From Enterobacter bugandensis (GTDB lineage Bacteria > Pseudomonadota > Gammaproteobacteria > Enterobacterales > Enterobacteriaceae), in contig NZ_LT992502.1 in assembly GCF_900324475.1 (NCBI RefSeq), forward strand, positions 3,782,001-3,846,000: a stretch of DNA of 64,000 bases, given 5' to 3'. A program made the position numbers and the translations under genes. The notes under the pieces are model-generated. The model worked only from the letters and a program-made list of their open reading frames with translations, was not told where the DNA came from and made no database searches. Below are positions 52,398-61,621 of the stretch, in pieces (within the stretch, counting starts at the first letter, position 1; the number at the start of each line of letters is the position of its first letter).

Positions 52398-53414
52398 ATG
52401 GCGACAATAAAGGATGTGGCTCGTCTGGCAGGTGTGTCGGTAGCTACCGTCTCCCGCGTGATTAATGATTCACCCAAAGCCAGTGACGCATCACGCCAGG
52501 CGGTACAAAGCGCCATGGAAACCCTGAACTACCATCCGAATGCCAACGCCCGCGCGCTCGCCCAGCAGTCAACAGAGACTATTGGGCTGGTGGTGGGAGA
52601 CGTTTCCGATCCCTTTTTCGGTGCCATGGTAAAAGCGGTTGAACAGGTCTCTTATCAGACGGGTAATTTTTTGCTGATCGGCAATGGCTATCATAATGAA
52701 CAAAAAGAACGCCAGGCCATCGAGCAGCTGATCCGCCACCGCTGCGCTGCGCTGGTGGTACACGCCAAAATGATCCCGGATGCCGAGCTAATTCACCTGA
52801 TGAAGCAGATGCCCGGCATGGTGATTATCAACCGTATTATCCCCGGCTTTGAAAAACGCTGTGTAGCCCTCGACGACCGCTACGGCGCCTGGCTTGCGAC
52901 CCGTCATCTGATTCAACAGGGTCATACCCGGATTGGCTATCTCTGCTCCAATCACCCCATTTCTGATGCGGAAGACCGCCTGCAGGGCTACTACGACGCC
53001 CTGCGCGAAAACGGTCTGCCGTGCAATGACCGTCTGGTGGCCTACGGTGAACCGGATGAGAGCGGCGGCGAACAGGCCATGACGGAGCTGCTGGGTCGCG
53101 GACGGAATTTCACCGCGGTCGCCAGCTATAACGATTCGATGGCCGCCGGGGCAATGGGCGTCATGAATGACAACGGGATCGAGGTGCCGGCGGAAATCTC
53201 GCTAATTGGCTTCGACGATGTTTTGGTCTCCCGGTACGTGCGCCCGCGCCTGACCACCGTACGCTACCCCATCATCACGATGGCCACCCAGGCCGCAGAG
53301 CTGGCGCTGGCGCTGGCCGAACAACGCCAGCCGCCGGAGATTACCCATCTCTTCAGCCCAACGTTAGTGCGCCGTCACTCCGTTGCTGCGCCCGCTGACG
53401 CGCAGAGCGAATAG
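52398..53414 (+). CDS. galR: Galactose operon repressor GalR
   Basis: LacI-family repressor of galactose uptake and metabolism, 338 residues. The N-terminal helix-turn-helix MATIKDVARLAGVSVATVSRVIN and hinge (HPNANARALAQQ) match E. coli closely, as does the periplasmic-binding-protein-like effector domain (NGYHNEQKERQAIEQLIRHRCAALVVHAKM). A gal-type operator precedes it. Its 3' end overlaps the convergent GNAT gene by 40 bases; the C-terminal tail is shorter than the 343-residue E. coli protein. Confidence 0.96.
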   Translation: MATIKDVARLAGVSVATVSRVINDSPKASDASRQAVQSAMETLNYHPNANARALAQQSTETIGLVVGDVSDPFFGAMVKAVEQVSYQTGNFLLIGNGYHNEQKERQAIEQLIRHRCAALVVHAKMIPDAELIHLMKQMPGMVIINRIIPGFEKRCVALDDRYGAWLATRHLIQQGHTRIGYLCSNHPISDAEDRLQGYYDALRENGLPCNDRLVAYGEPDESGGEQAMTELLGRGRNFTAVASYNDSMAAGAMGVMNDNGIEVPAEISLIGFDDVLVSRYVRPRLTTVRYPIITMATQAAELALALAEQRQPPEITHLFSPTLVRRHSVAAPADAQSE

Positions 53415-53860
53415 CGATACAGGTGTACCGTTTTATCCGGATACTCCAGCCCATCGCCAATATACTGCCAGCCGTAACGTTCATAGAAGTCGCGGCAGGC
53501 AGACCAGAGATGAAGTTCCTCGTACCCGGCCCGTGCGGCGAAGCGTATAACATGCTGCTGTAACTTTCCTGCCAGCCCCTTGCCGCGCGCCGCGTCGTCA
53601 ACGTAGAGCGCCGCCAGCCACGGACAGAGATCCTGACGGGTAATCAAATCACAGCGCCAGAGTCCCACCGTCCCGAGAAGCCGTTCATCCTCTACGGCGA
53701 TAAAGGTCAGCGGCAGGGCACCCGGCGTCTGGCTGTGCTCGATGATGCTATGGAAAAAATCCCGCGCAAGCCCCTCGCCAAAGGCCTGCCAGAGCCAGTC
53801 GGTGACCTGCTCCGCATAGCGCGGTGCCTCGTAAAGCGGGAGAATGACGGTCTTTTTCAC
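53375..53860 (-). CDS. GNAT family N-acetyltransferase
   Basis: Probable acetyl-CoA-dependent N-acetyltransferase of unknown substrate, 161 residues, starting with GTG and preceded by AGGTGA. The GNAT core is visible: beta-strand LTFIAVEDERLLGTVGLWRCD, the acetyl-CoA pyrophosphate loop RGKGLAGKLQQHV and the C-terminal FYERYGWQYIGDG. It is not at this place in E. coli K-12, where galR faces lysA directly. It is divergent from the LacI-type gene at 54081 and its 3' end overlaps galR antisense by 40 bases. I cannot assign a substrate; an aminoglycoside or amino-acid acetylating role would be a guess. Confidence 0.85.
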   Translation of the reverse strand: MKKTVILPLYEAPRYAEQVTDWLWQAFGEGLARDFFHSIIEHSQTPGALPLTFIAVEDERLLGTVGLWRCDLITRQDLCPWLAALYVDDAARGKGLAGKLQQHVIRFAARAGYEELHLWSACRDFYERYGWQYIGDGLEYPDKTVHLYRYSLCASAGAATE

Positions 53861-54080
53861 GTTTCACCTGCGTTTTTAAGGAATATGCTGGCCTGACGCC
53901 TCCAGCCCGGTTTGGCGATTATTTTACCAGAGTCAGACTATTTAGTTTTACTTCCGGCAGGCCAGGCGAATCGTGACCAAAAAGCGTGATCGTGGCAGAA
54001 GTTTTGCGCTTCCCGCATCGCTTATACGCTGTCAGGTCTGTGTTAAACTGCAAACCATTACGTGGAAGCAGGAATGTAGA

Positions 54081-55118
54081 ATGGCAACAATGCTGGATGT
54101 CTCACTGCGCGCGGGCGTGTCGAAGGCTACCGTCTCGCGCGTGCTGAACGGCACAGGTCAGGTTAAAGAGAGCACGCGTCAGCAGGTCTTTGCTGCGATG
54201 GAAGAGCTGGGCTACCGCCCAAACTTTCTCGCGCGTTCGCTGGCTAACCAGACCAGCAACAGCATTGGTCTGGTCGTCTCTACCTTCGACGGCTTTTACT
54301 TTGGTCGTCTTTTGCAGCAGGCGTCGCGGCAGACCGAAACCCACGGGAAACAGCTGATCGTCACCGACGGTCACGACGCGCCAGAGCAGGAAGAGCAGGC
54401 GGTGCAAATGCTGGCCGACCGCCAGTGCGATGCCATCGTGCTTTACACGCGCTATATGAGCGAAAAAGCGATCATCAAGCTGATTAATAGCGTGCAAACG
54501 CCGCTGGTGGTCATCAACCGTGAAGTCAGCCAGGCACCGGAGCGCTGCGTGTTCTTCGAACAACAGGATGCCGCGTTTAAGGCGGTGGATTACCTGATCA
54601 ATCAGGGCCACCGGGAGATCGCCTGCATTACCGTTCCGATCCACACCCCCACGGGTAAAGCGCGGCTGATGGGCTACCGTAAGGCGCTGGAAAAGCACGG
54701 CATTCGTCTGGACGAGCGTCGAATAAAGTACGGTGATGCGGGAATGACGCGGGGCTATGAGCTGTGTAAGGAGCTGATTGCTGAAGGGGTATCGTTCAGC
54801 GCGCTGTTTGCCTGTAACGATGATATGGCGCTGGGCGCGTCCAAAGCGCTGCATCAGGCAGGGCTTAAGATCCCGCAGGATATCTCCCTGTTCGGCTTTG
54901 ACGATGCCCCAAGCGCAAAGTGGCTGGAGCCTGCGCTGTCATCGGTTTATCTGCCGATAGATAACATGATCGTCACGGCTATCGATCAGGCGATCCGGCT
55001 GGCGAAGAACCAGCCGGTCGATGCGATCCCGCCGTTTACCGGCACGCTGGTATTACGCGATTCGGTCACAACGGGGCCGTACTTTAATCAAACGAGTTCC
55101 AGCGCCAGCAGTTCCTGA
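54081..55118 (+). CDS. LacI-family transcriptional regulator
   Basis: Sugar-responsive type repressor, 345 residues from MATMLDVSLRAGVSKA, with an AGGA site upstream; a longer in-frame start 36 codons earlier lacks family support. N-terminal LacI helix-turn-helix (AGVSKATVSRVLNGTGQV), hinge region RPNFLARSLANQ, then a periplasmic-binding-protein fold (GFDDAPSAKWLEPALSSVYLPI). It resembles AscG/GalS-type members but is not one I can name. It is divergent from the GNAT gene across 220 bases and its last 31 bases overlap the convergent lysA. Not present at this locus in E. coli K-12. Ligand and targets unknown. Confidence 0.85.
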   Translation: MATMLDVSLRAGVSKATVSRVLNGTGQVKESTRQQVFAAMEELGYRPNFLARSLANQTSNSIGLVVSTFDGFYFGRLLQQASRQTETHGKQLIVTDGHDAPEQEEQAVQMLADRQCDAIVLYTRYMSEKAIIKLINSVQTPLVVINREVSQAPERCVFFEQQDAAFKAVDYLINQGHREIACITVPIHTPTGKARLMGYRKALEKHGIRLDERRIKYGDAGMTRGYELCKELIAEGVSFSALFACNDDMALGASKALHQAGLKIPQDISLFGFDDAPSAKWLEPALSSVYLPIDNMIVTAIDQAIRLAKNQPVDAIPPFTGTLVLRDSVTTGPYFNQTSSSASSS

Positions 55119-56350
55119 ATGGTCTGGCGACGACGGATCAACCGCGCCTTGCCGTTATCAAACAGCACTTCCGGCAGCAGCGGACGGCTGTTGTAGTTCG
55201 AGGACATAGACGCTCCGTACGCCCCGGTGTCGTGCAGCACCAGGTAATCGCCCGGCTTCACCTCGGGCAGCGCACGGGTTTCAACTTTGCCACCTTCCTG
55301 CTGGGTAAACACATCACCGGATTCACACAGCGGGCCTGCGACAACCGTCTCGCGGCGCGGCGCGTGCGTTAAATCGCGGCCATCAGCAGCCAGGGCGGTA
55401 ATGTGATGGTAGCTGCCGTACATGGACGGACGCATCAGGTCGTTAAAGCCTGCATCAATCAGCACGAAGTGGCGGGAGCCCATCTCTTTGACGCTGCGTA
55501 CCTGCGCCACCAGCACGCCGGCTTCGGCTACCAGGAAACGACCCGGCTCAATTTCCAGCTTCACGGCATGGCCCAGATGCGCGGCAATTTGATCGCGCGC
55601 GGCGCTCCACAGGCCGTAATAGTGATCGGTGTCGATCGCCTCTTCCCCTTCACGATAAGGAATGGAAAGACCTCCACCGGCGGAGATCGCCTCCAGATCC
55701 TGACCGAAGTCGACAACCTGGCGCACCATCGCCCCGCACACCTGCTCCAGGTGCCCGTAATCGACGCCGGAGCCAATGTGCATATGAATACCGACCAGCT
55801 TCAGGCTGTAGCGCTGCAGTACCTCAAGCGCGGCAGGCATGTCGGCATACCAGATCCCGTGCTTGCTGTTTTCGCCCCCGGTGTTGGTTTTTTGGCTATG
55901 GCCATGTCCAAAGCCCGGGTTGACGCGCAGCCAGACGCGATGGCCGGGTGAAACCTGCCCAAGCTGCTCCAGCATATCCACAGAACCGGCGTTCACCGGC
56001 ACCTGCAGTTCATGCACGCGCGCAAGCGTGGCGTCGTCGATCACATCCGCGGTAAAGACGATCGCGTCAGGATCGGTTTTCGGATCAAAGCCTGCCGCCA
56101 GCGCACGCTCGATTTCACCCAGCGATACGGAGTCAACCTTCACGCCCTGCTCGCGCATCAGGCGCAGAATATGAATATTGGAGCAGGCCTTCTGGGCAAA
56201 ACGCACCACGTCAAACTGATGCAGGGCGGCGATCTTCTCGCGAACGATCTGCGCGTCGTAGACCCATACCGGGCAGCCAAACTCGGCGGGCAGGCGCAGC
56301 AGGTTTTCAGCGTTCAAATCGGTATCCGTCTGGTTGAGCGGGCGTGGCAT
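55088..56350 (-). CDS. lysA: Diaminopimelate decarboxylase
   Basis: PLP enzyme making L-lysine from meso-diaminopimelate, 420 residues, equal to E. coli. PLP Lys K54 in VRFAQKACSNIHIL, the substrate/PLP segments GGENSKHGI, HIGSG, EPGRFLVAE and CESGDVF are present. Divergent from its activator lysR across 122 bases. Its 3' end overlaps the LacI-type gene by 31 bases. Confidence 0.97.
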   Translation of the reverse strand: MPRPLNQTDTDLNAENLLRLPAEFGCPVWVYDAQIVREKIAALHQFDVVRFAQKACSNIHILRLMREQGVKVDSVSLGEIERALAAGFDPKTDPDAIVFTADVIDDATLARVHELQVPVNAGSVDMLEQLGQVSPGHRVWLRVNPGFGHGHSQKTNTGGENSKHGIWYADMPAALEVLQRYSLKLVGIHMHIGSGVDYGHLEQVCGAMVRQVVDFGQDLEAISAGGGLSIPYREGEEAIDTDHYYGLWSAARDQIAAHLGHAVKLEIEPGRFLVAEAGVLVAQVRSVKEMGSRHFVLIDAGFNDLMRPSMYGSYHHITALAADGRDLTHAPRRETVVAGPLCESGDVFTQQEGGKVETRALPEVKPGDYLVLHDTGAYGASMSSNYNSRPLLPEVLFDNGKARLIRRRQTIQELLALELV

Positions 56351-56472
56351 GGTCTTCTCCGGTTCAATTCATTTTTTATGATTACGCCACAGCGGCAGCA
56401 GAATAAAAAATATCGTTTTATCGCGAGTCTATGCAAAAATGATATGGACAGTTCCTTGCTTTCAGGTGCCCT

Positions 56473-57399
56473 ATGCCCGCCGTCAATTTACGCCACATCG
56501 AGATTTTTCACGCCGTGATGACCGCCGGCAATCTCACCGAAGCCGCGCAGATGCTGCATACCTCGCAGCCGACGGTCAGCCGCGAGCTGGCGCGCTTCGA
56601 GAAAGTGCTGGGGCTGAAGCTGTTCGAACGCGCCCGGGGCAGGCTTCACCCGACGGTGCAGGGGTTGCGCCTGTTTGAGGAAGTGCAGCGCTCATGGTAC
56701 GGGCTGGACAGAATCGTCAGCGCGGCGGAAAGCCTGCGCGAGTTTCGTCAGGGCGAGCTGTCGATTGTCTGCCTGCCCGTCTTCTCTCAGTCCTTCTTAC
56801 CGACGCTGCTCCAGCCTTTTCTGGCCCGCTATCCTGAGGTCAATCTCACCATCGTCCCGCAGGAGTCGCCTCTGCTTGAAGAGTGGCTGTCGGCACAGCG
56901 GCACGATCTCGGGTTAACCGAAACCCTCTCGACACCCGCAGGAACGGCGCGCACGGAACTGCTCGCGCTGGATGAAGTGTGCGTTCTGCCCGCCGGGCAT
57001 CGGCTTGCCCACAAAGCAGTGCTGACGCCCGCAGATTTTCATGGTGAAAACTACATTAGCCTGTCGCAAACGGACAGCTACCGGCAGCTGCTGGATACGC
57101 TTTTTTCTGAGCATCAGGTGAAGCGGCGGATGGTCGTTGAAACCCACAGCGCGGCGTCAATATGCGCGATGGTGCGCGCGGGCGTTGGCGTTGCGGTCGT
57201 CAATCCGCTTACGGCGCTGGACTATGCAGGAAGCGGGATCGTCATCCGCCGTTTTAGCGTTTCCGTCCCGTTCACCGTAAGCCTTATCCGCCCGCTGCAC
57301 CGTCCGGCTTCCGCGCTGGTGGACGCATTCAACGAACATTTAGTTGAGCATGCGCGTCAGGTGGCGCTTCGCTTACCTGACCTGCAAAACCCGTTATGA
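56473..57399 (+). CDS. lysR: Transcriptional activator LysR
   Basis: LysR-type activator of lysA responding to diaminopimelate/lysine, the founding member of its family. 308 residues (E. coli 311). N-terminal helix-turn-helix [24 protein letters not shown], then an effector domain with [21 protein letters not shown]. The 3' end overlaps convergent ygeA by six bases. Confidence 0.96.
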   Translation: MPAVNLRHIEIFHAVMTAGNLTEAAQMLHTSQPTVSRELARFEKVLGLKLFERARGRLHPTVQGLRLFEEVQRSWYGLDRIVSAAESLREFRQGELSIVCLPVFSQSFLPTLLQPFLARYPEVNLTIVPQESPLLEEWLSAQRHDLGLTETLSTPAGTARTELLALDEVCVLPAGHRLAHKAVLTPADFHGENYISLSQTDSYRQLLDTLFSEHQVKRRMVVETHSAASICAMVRAGVGVAVVNPLTALDYAGSGIVIRRFSVSVPFTVSLIRPLHRPASALVDAFNEHLVEHARQVALRLPDLQNPL

Positions 57400-58086
57400 C
57401 AGCATATATTCTACGGCATCTGCCGCGTGAATGGCCGCGGTATCAAACACCGGGATGGGGCTTCGTTCGGCCGGCACCAGCAAACCGATCTCCGTGCAGC
57501 CGAAAATCACCCCTTCAGCCCCTTGCTGCGCCAGTTTATCTATTACGCTGACGTAATATGCGCGGGAGGTTTCGCTGAAGGTTCCGAGGCAGAGCTCGTC
57601 GAAGATAATCTGATTGATGCGCGCCCGGTCCCCCTCATCCGGGATCAGGCTTTCAATCCCAAACTCGCTGTGCAAGCGCCCGCGATAGAAATCCTGCTCC
57701 ATGGTGTAACGTGTGCCCAGCAAGGCCACGCGCGACATTCCCGAAGCGCGAATGGCGCGTCCGGTGGCGTCCGCGATGTGCAGGAACGGCAGCGAACAGC
57801 GCGCTTCAATGTGCGAGGCCACTTTGTGCATCGTGTTGGTACACAGCAGAATGCCCTGCGCCCCCGCACGCTCCAGCCCCAGCGCGGCATCAGCCAGGAT
57901 TTCTCCGGCTTTATCCCATTCGCCGCTCGACTGGCAGGCTTCGATTTCATGAAAATCAACGCTGTGCAGCAGCAGGCTCGCGGAGTGCAGGCCGCCCAGA
58001 CGCTGCTTTACGCCTTCGTTAATCAGGCGGTAATAAGGGATTGTCGATTCCCAGCTCATCCCACCTATCAGGCCAATCGTTTTCAT
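57394..58086 (-). CDS. ygeA: Aspartate/glutamate racemase YgeA (RacD family)
   Basis: PLP-independent amino-acid racemase, 230 residues. Two adjacent ATG codons are possible; the second gives better spacing from AAGGAG and the E. coli length. Proton-transfer residues are T83 (LLCTNTMHK) and C197 ([11 protein letters not shown]): one is Thr rather than Cys, as in the E. coli L-Asp/Glu-specific racemase. Family N-terminus [13 protein letters not shown]. Tail-to-tail with lysR. Confidence 0.94.
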   Translation of the reverse strand: MKTIGLIGGMSWESTIPYYRLINEGVKQRLGGLHSASLLLHSVDFHEIEACQSSGEWDKAGEILADAALGLERAGAQGILLCTNTMHKVASHIEARCSLPFLHIADATGRAIRASGMSRVALLGTRYTMEQDFYRGRLHSEFGIESLIPDEGDRARINQIIFDELCLGTFSETSRAYYVSVIDKLAQQGAEGVIFGCTEIGLLVPAERSPIPVFDTAAIHAADAVEYMLS

Positions 58087-58185
58087 CATCGCTCCTTATC
58101 TGTTTAAGCCAGTGAAGCAAACTTGTGATCCTGTTTCCAGTTCTTTATTACGTCGTTTTCTTTTTAAGCTGGCCAATGTAAATTA

Positions 58186-58204
58186 AATAAAACACTGTTT
58201 TATT
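58186..58204. promoter_or_regulatory. KdgR-type operator of kdgF
   Basis: Perfect 19-base palindrome AATAAAACA-C-TGTTTTATT, matching the KdgR (IclR-family) consensus. It ends 15 bases before the kdgF ATG, so a bound repressor would block transcription. Confidence 0.75.
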
Positions 58205-58219
58205 ATGAAGGGCTAAGCC

Positions 58220-58543
58220 ATGTTTATGTTCCACAAAGAGACCGCGTCTGAAGATCTGGGGAACGGCGTTACGCGTCGCGTGCTGGCCCACGGCGGCAGG
58301 ATGATGGCGGTTGAAGTACAGTTTGAGCAGGGCGCGATTGGCCCACTGCATAACCACCCGCACGAACAGTTAACCTATGTTCTCTCTGGTGAATTTGAGT
58401 TTACCATTGGTGAAGAGAAGCATGTCGTGACGGCGGGAGATACCCTCTACAAAAAACCACATGTGATGCACGGCTGCGTCTGCCTCAGGGCCGGCACGCT
58501 GCTGGACACCTTTACGCCTGTTCGCGAGGATTTCCTGAAATAA
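58220..58543 (+). CDS. kdgF: Cupin protein KdgF (unsaturated uronate linearisation)
   Basis: Small single-domain cupin, 107 residues, closely resembling KdgF, which speeds opening of 4,5-unsaturated monouronates from pectin or alginate-like polymers to 5-keto-4-deoxyuronate, the substrate of KduI. The metal-binding motif is HNHPHEQ (H44, H46, Q50) with a later H84 in KPHVMHG, and the conserved C-terminus is FTPVREDFLK. A palindromic KdgR operator lies just upstream, and kduI-kduD are 4 kb away, which supports the call. Not at this locus in E. coli K-12. Confidence 0.85.
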   Translation: MFMFHKETASEDLGNGVTRRVLAHGGRMMAVEVQFEQGAIGPLHNHPHEQLTYVLSGEFEFTIGEEKHVVTAGDTLYKKPHVMHGCVCLRAGTLLDTFTPVREDFLK

Positions 58544-58566
58544 AAAAGGCGCTGTTGCAGCGCCTT
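58542..58566 (-). terminator. fepE terminator (shared with kdgF)
   Basis: Stem AAGGCGCTG / CAGCGCCTT with a three-base loop; on the minus strand it is followed by a T-run. It lies between the convergent kdgF and fepE stops. Confidence 0.75.
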
Positions 58567-58580
58567 CATGTGTGCAGAAT

Positions 58581-59705
58581 TTATTCCGTTACCGGCTCTG
58601 GCAATGGGTTTCGGCTGAGCATGGCCTCACGGAGTAATACGCTGCCGCAGGCAAACAGAGCGCCAAGGATCGCCGCCAGAATGACAATCATGCCTGTGCC
58701 CGGGCCGTCTTTTTTCACCGGCATCGATGGCGAAAGCTGATACCTGAATGGCTCAAGCTTAACGTCTGCGAAGGAGAGTTGTTTCAGCTGCGCCAGGTAA
58801 TATTCCCGGTTCTGGAAGTCCGCGTTCAGCTCCGTCACATCCTTCAGATTTTTTTCAATCCTTAGCTTTTCCGCGATACCGTCAGCCCCGAGCGCAACGG
58901 AGTAATCCGGATCGTCTTTTATCCCCTGTCCGTTGCTATAAACGGGCTTCTTAATGCCCGCCGCATTCGCCACTTCCAGCGAATAGTTCAGCCGCTGCAG
59001 GTTGGTGTTATGTACATTGGTCAGACGAACGCGGTCGAGCGTCAGCTGCTGCTCTACCTCGTTCGTTTTGAGGGCGATCTGGTTGCGGATATTCTGCACC
59101 GTTTCTTTCTCAACAATTGCCGAGATATAGTTGATATACCCCTCCAGAACGGATTGGGCATCGGCTGCGGTCGGCGCGGTGAAGCTCAATGTCCAGGAGA
59201 CGAAAGGCGCTTTATCCGCATCTTTTCCCTGAACATCATTCACCGCTTTCATTTTGTCTGCAATATTGACAACCGCACGGTGCAGTTCAAGCGGGTCCAC
59301 TTGCGCATTCTTGAGCTGCGCCATCACGTAAGGGGAAGAGGTCATATACTCTTCAAGCAATGACTGCGACTGGAATTTTTTAATAAACAGGTCAAAGACT
59401 TCCTGACGGGTAACCGGCACCTTCACATCAAGAACCTGCAGCGCAACCATCATCTGGCTCAGCGGGTTCCACTGTGTCTGTTCCGCCGGAGTGATCACCG
59501 CTTTACTGGTCCATTTTTGCGGCAGTAGAAGCGCAATTGCCAGACCTGCCAGCGCGAAAACAAAGATAATGGTGGCAATACGTTTTTTCGCGGTAATCAG
59601 AATATCTAACAGGCCCAGAAGATCGATCTCTTTTGAACTGACTGCTGGAGGAGCATATGAGGGAAAATCGAGGTCCGTATTTTTTTTGAAATCCATTGCT
59701 GACAT
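58581..59705 (-). CDS. fepE: LPS O-antigen chain-length regulator FepE (Wzz family)
   Basis: Inner-membrane polysaccharide co-polymerase of the Wzz family; FepE of Salmonella and E. coli sets very long O-antigen chains. 374 residues. A cytoplasmic N-terminus (DLLGLLDILITAKKR), first membrane helix (TIIFVFALAGLAIALLLPQKW), a periplasmic coiled domain, and a second helix (MIVILAAILGALFACGSVLL) with the Pro/Gly-rich motif before it (SPSMPVKKDGPGT). The segment NAAGIKKPVYSNGQGIKDDPDYSVALGADGI is strongly FepE-like. In E. coli fepE is in the enterobactin cluster; here it stands next to araE. Confidence 0.93.
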   Translation of the reverse strand: MSAMDFKKNTDLDFPSYAPPAVSSKEIDLLGLLDILITAKKRIATIIFVFALAGLAIALLLPQKWTSKAVITPAEQTQWNPLSQMMVALQVLDVKVPVTRQEVFDLFIKKFQSQSLLEEYMTSSPYVMAQLKNAQVDPLELHRAVVNIADKMKAVNDVQGKDADKAPFVSWTLSFTAPTAADAQSVLEGYINYISAIVEKETVQNIRNQIALKTNEVEQQLTLDRVRLTNVHNTNLQRLNYSLEVANAAGIKKPVYSNGQGIKDDPDYSVALGADGIAEKLRIEKNLKDVTELNADFQNREYYLAQLKQLSFADVKLEPFRYQLSPSMPVKKDGPGTGMIVILAAILGALFACGSVLLREAMLSRNPLPEPVTE

Positions 59706-59858
59706 AGCCGTTCTTCTGTTTCGGGTGCAGTAAATTCCTGCCGGGTGAGTTCAGTTGCCCGATAATACAAGAAACTAAGAATAATCTGAACGCGAGAATG
59801 GACTATCTGAGGAATTGCTATCAAAGTTGGTAGTTATTCAGCATCACGCTAACAAAAC

Positions 59859-59884
59859 GCCGGGTGGCGCTGAGCTTACCCGGC
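59859..59884. repeat. REP element
   Basis: REP palindrome GCCGGGTGGCGC...TTACCCGGC directly after the araE stop. Confidence 0.78.
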
Positions 59885-59892
59885 ATTAACCC

Positions 59893-61308
59893 TTACACGC
59901 CGATATTTCGCAGTTTCTCCCCGCTCATCAGCTTGCGTTCAATATGTTCCAGCGTCACGCCTTTGGTTTCTGGAATTAGCCAGAATGTCACGCCAATAAA
60001 TGCAACGTTCAGCACCGTATAGAGCCAGAAGGTTCCCGCCGCGCCAATCGCATCCAGCAGCGTCAGGAAGGTCGCGCCGATGATCATGTTCGACACCCAA
60101 TTGGTGGTGGTGGAACAGGTGATACCAAAATCGCGACATTTCAGCGGCTGAATTTCAGAGCACAGGATCCACACCACCGGCGCGGCGCTCATCGCGTAGC
60201 CAGCAATACACATCATGGTCATGCCCACGGAGAGCCAGGAGAGGCCGCTGGACGCCGTGCCGTTATCAAACTGCATCAGACAGTAGCCGAGGATCAGCGT
60301 ACCGAGCGCCATCACGCTAAAGCCAATTTTCAGCGCCGGTTTACGTCCGGCTTTATCGACGGTGAACACCGCAATAAAGGTGGCGAACATAAAGGTCAGC
60401 CCCACCACCAGCGTGGCGATCATCTGCTGTTCGGTGGTGGTAAAACCGGCCATTTTGAAGATGCGCGGGGCGTAATACATGATGATGTTCATCCCCGTGA
60501 ACTGCTGCATCGCCTGCAGCAACATGCCGAGGAACACCGCGCGGCGCACGTTGCGGTTAGCCTTAAACAGCGACCAGCCGCCCTGCTTCAGCTTCAGGCT
60601 TTCGCGGATCTCGTTCAGCTCTTCACGCGCTTTCTCAGACGTGTCGCGCAGCATGCGCAGCACCTCTTCCGCTTCCACGTGACGCCCTTTTTGTGCCAGC
60701 CAGCGCGGACTGTTGGGCAGGAAGATCACTAAAACAATCAGCACTACCGCAGGCAGCGCCAGCACGCCGAGCATCGCCCGCCAGTTACCGCTGTAGCTGA
60801 AGTACGTATCGGACAGGAACGCCAGCACGATGCCCAGCGTCACCATCAGCTGGTACATGCTAATCATCTTGCCGCGCACGTTCTCGCTCGCCATTTCGGA
60901 GAGATACAGCGGCGCGGTGTAGGAGGCAATCCCCACCGCCACGCCCAGCAGTACGCGGGAGAGCAGCAGCACTTCAACGTTAGTGGCAAACGCCGAACCA
61001 ATGGACCCGGCAACAAACAGGACAGCCCCGACCATCAGGCTGTATTTACGCCCAAGGCGAAACGAAAGCCAGCCGTTAAACAGCGCACCGATGGCCGCGC
61101 CGAGCATCATGCTGCTCACCACCCACTCCTGCAGGCGGTTACTCAGCGTAAAGTGATCGGTAATAAACGGCAGCGCCCCGGCGATAACGCCGATATCCAG
61201 GCCGAACAACAAACCGGCCACGGCTGCCGCAATGGAGACAAACTGGTTCATGCGGCGGGTATCGCGCAGCGCGGCGGGCATCAGGGTAGAGTCATTTATA
61301 GATGTCAT
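59893..61308 (-). CDS. araE: L-arabinose/proton symporter AraE
   Basis: Low-affinity MFS sugar transporter, 471 residues, 12 membrane segments. Sugar-porter signatures [34 protein letters not shown] and [13 protein letters not shown] are intact and the C-terminus [15 protein letters not shown] is typical. AraC half-sites and a CRP-like site lie upstream. Very close to E. coli AraE. Confidence 0.97.
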   Translation of the reverse strand: MTSINDSTLMPAALRDTRRMNQFVSIAAAVAGLLFGLDIGVIAGALPFITDHFTLSNRLQEWVVSSMMLGAAIGALFNGWLSFRLGRKYSLMVGAVLFVAGSIGSAFATNVEVLLLSRVLLGVAVGIASYTAPLYLSEMASENVRGKMISMYQLMVTLGIVLAFLSDTYFSYSGNWRAMLGVLALPAVVLIVLVIFLPNSPRWLAQKGRHVEAEEVLRMLRDTSEKAREELNEIRESLKLKQGGWSLFKANRNVRRAVFLGMLLQAMQQFTGMNIIMYYAPRIFKMAGFTTTEQQMIATLVVGLTFMFATFIAVFTVDKAGRKPALKIGFSVMALGTLILGYCLMQFDNGTASSGLSWLSVGMTMMCIAGYAMSAAPVVWILCSEIQPLKCRDFGITCSTTTNWVSNMIIGATFLTLLDAIGAAGTFWLYTVLNVAFIGVTFWLIPETKGVTLEHIERKLMSGEKLRNIGV

Positions 61309-61369
61309 ATTTTTCCTGCCTCAACAGCAAAATTCGTTAAATGAAATTACGAGATAGCGGGGAAAAGTG

Positions 61370-61436
61370 TCAGGCCGGAATTCGTGAAGATATGGATTAT
61401 TTCGCTATGGCATAGCGATCTGTGATGGACATTACA
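61370..61436 (-). promoter_or_regulatory. araE control region: AraC half-sites and CRP site
   Basis: Read toward araE: a CRP-like TGTGA-N6-TTACA (61421-61436); AraC site I1 TAGC-N7-TCCATA (61391-61407, a full consensus match); and a weaker I2 (61370-61386, ending GGCCTGA) 21 bases further on. Order and spacing are those of araE and araBAD in E. coli, so arabinose-AraC and cAMP-CRP probably activate araE. The remaining part of the 313-base araE-kduD gap contains the kduD terminator. Confidence 0.72.
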
Positions 61437-61575
61437 ATTTCAACTAATGCTGGATAAACACCTAATTTTACTAACGCCTTAATTTTTAAGTAATAAAAGT
61501 GTGATGGCAGTCATCTATGATTTTTAAATATGGATTTTTCGTGTTTATCAATATGGACTTTGACAAATTTTAAGC

Positions 61576-61606
61576 AAAAAAAACCTCCGCCGAAGAGCAG
61601 AGGTAT
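61576..61606 (-). terminator. kduID terminator
   Basis: Stem ACCTCTGC / GCGGAGGT with a TCTTCG loop followed by eight T on the minus strand, 16 bases beyond the kduD stop. Confidence 0.83.
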
Positions 61607-61621
61607 TTGTCATAAGTTAGG

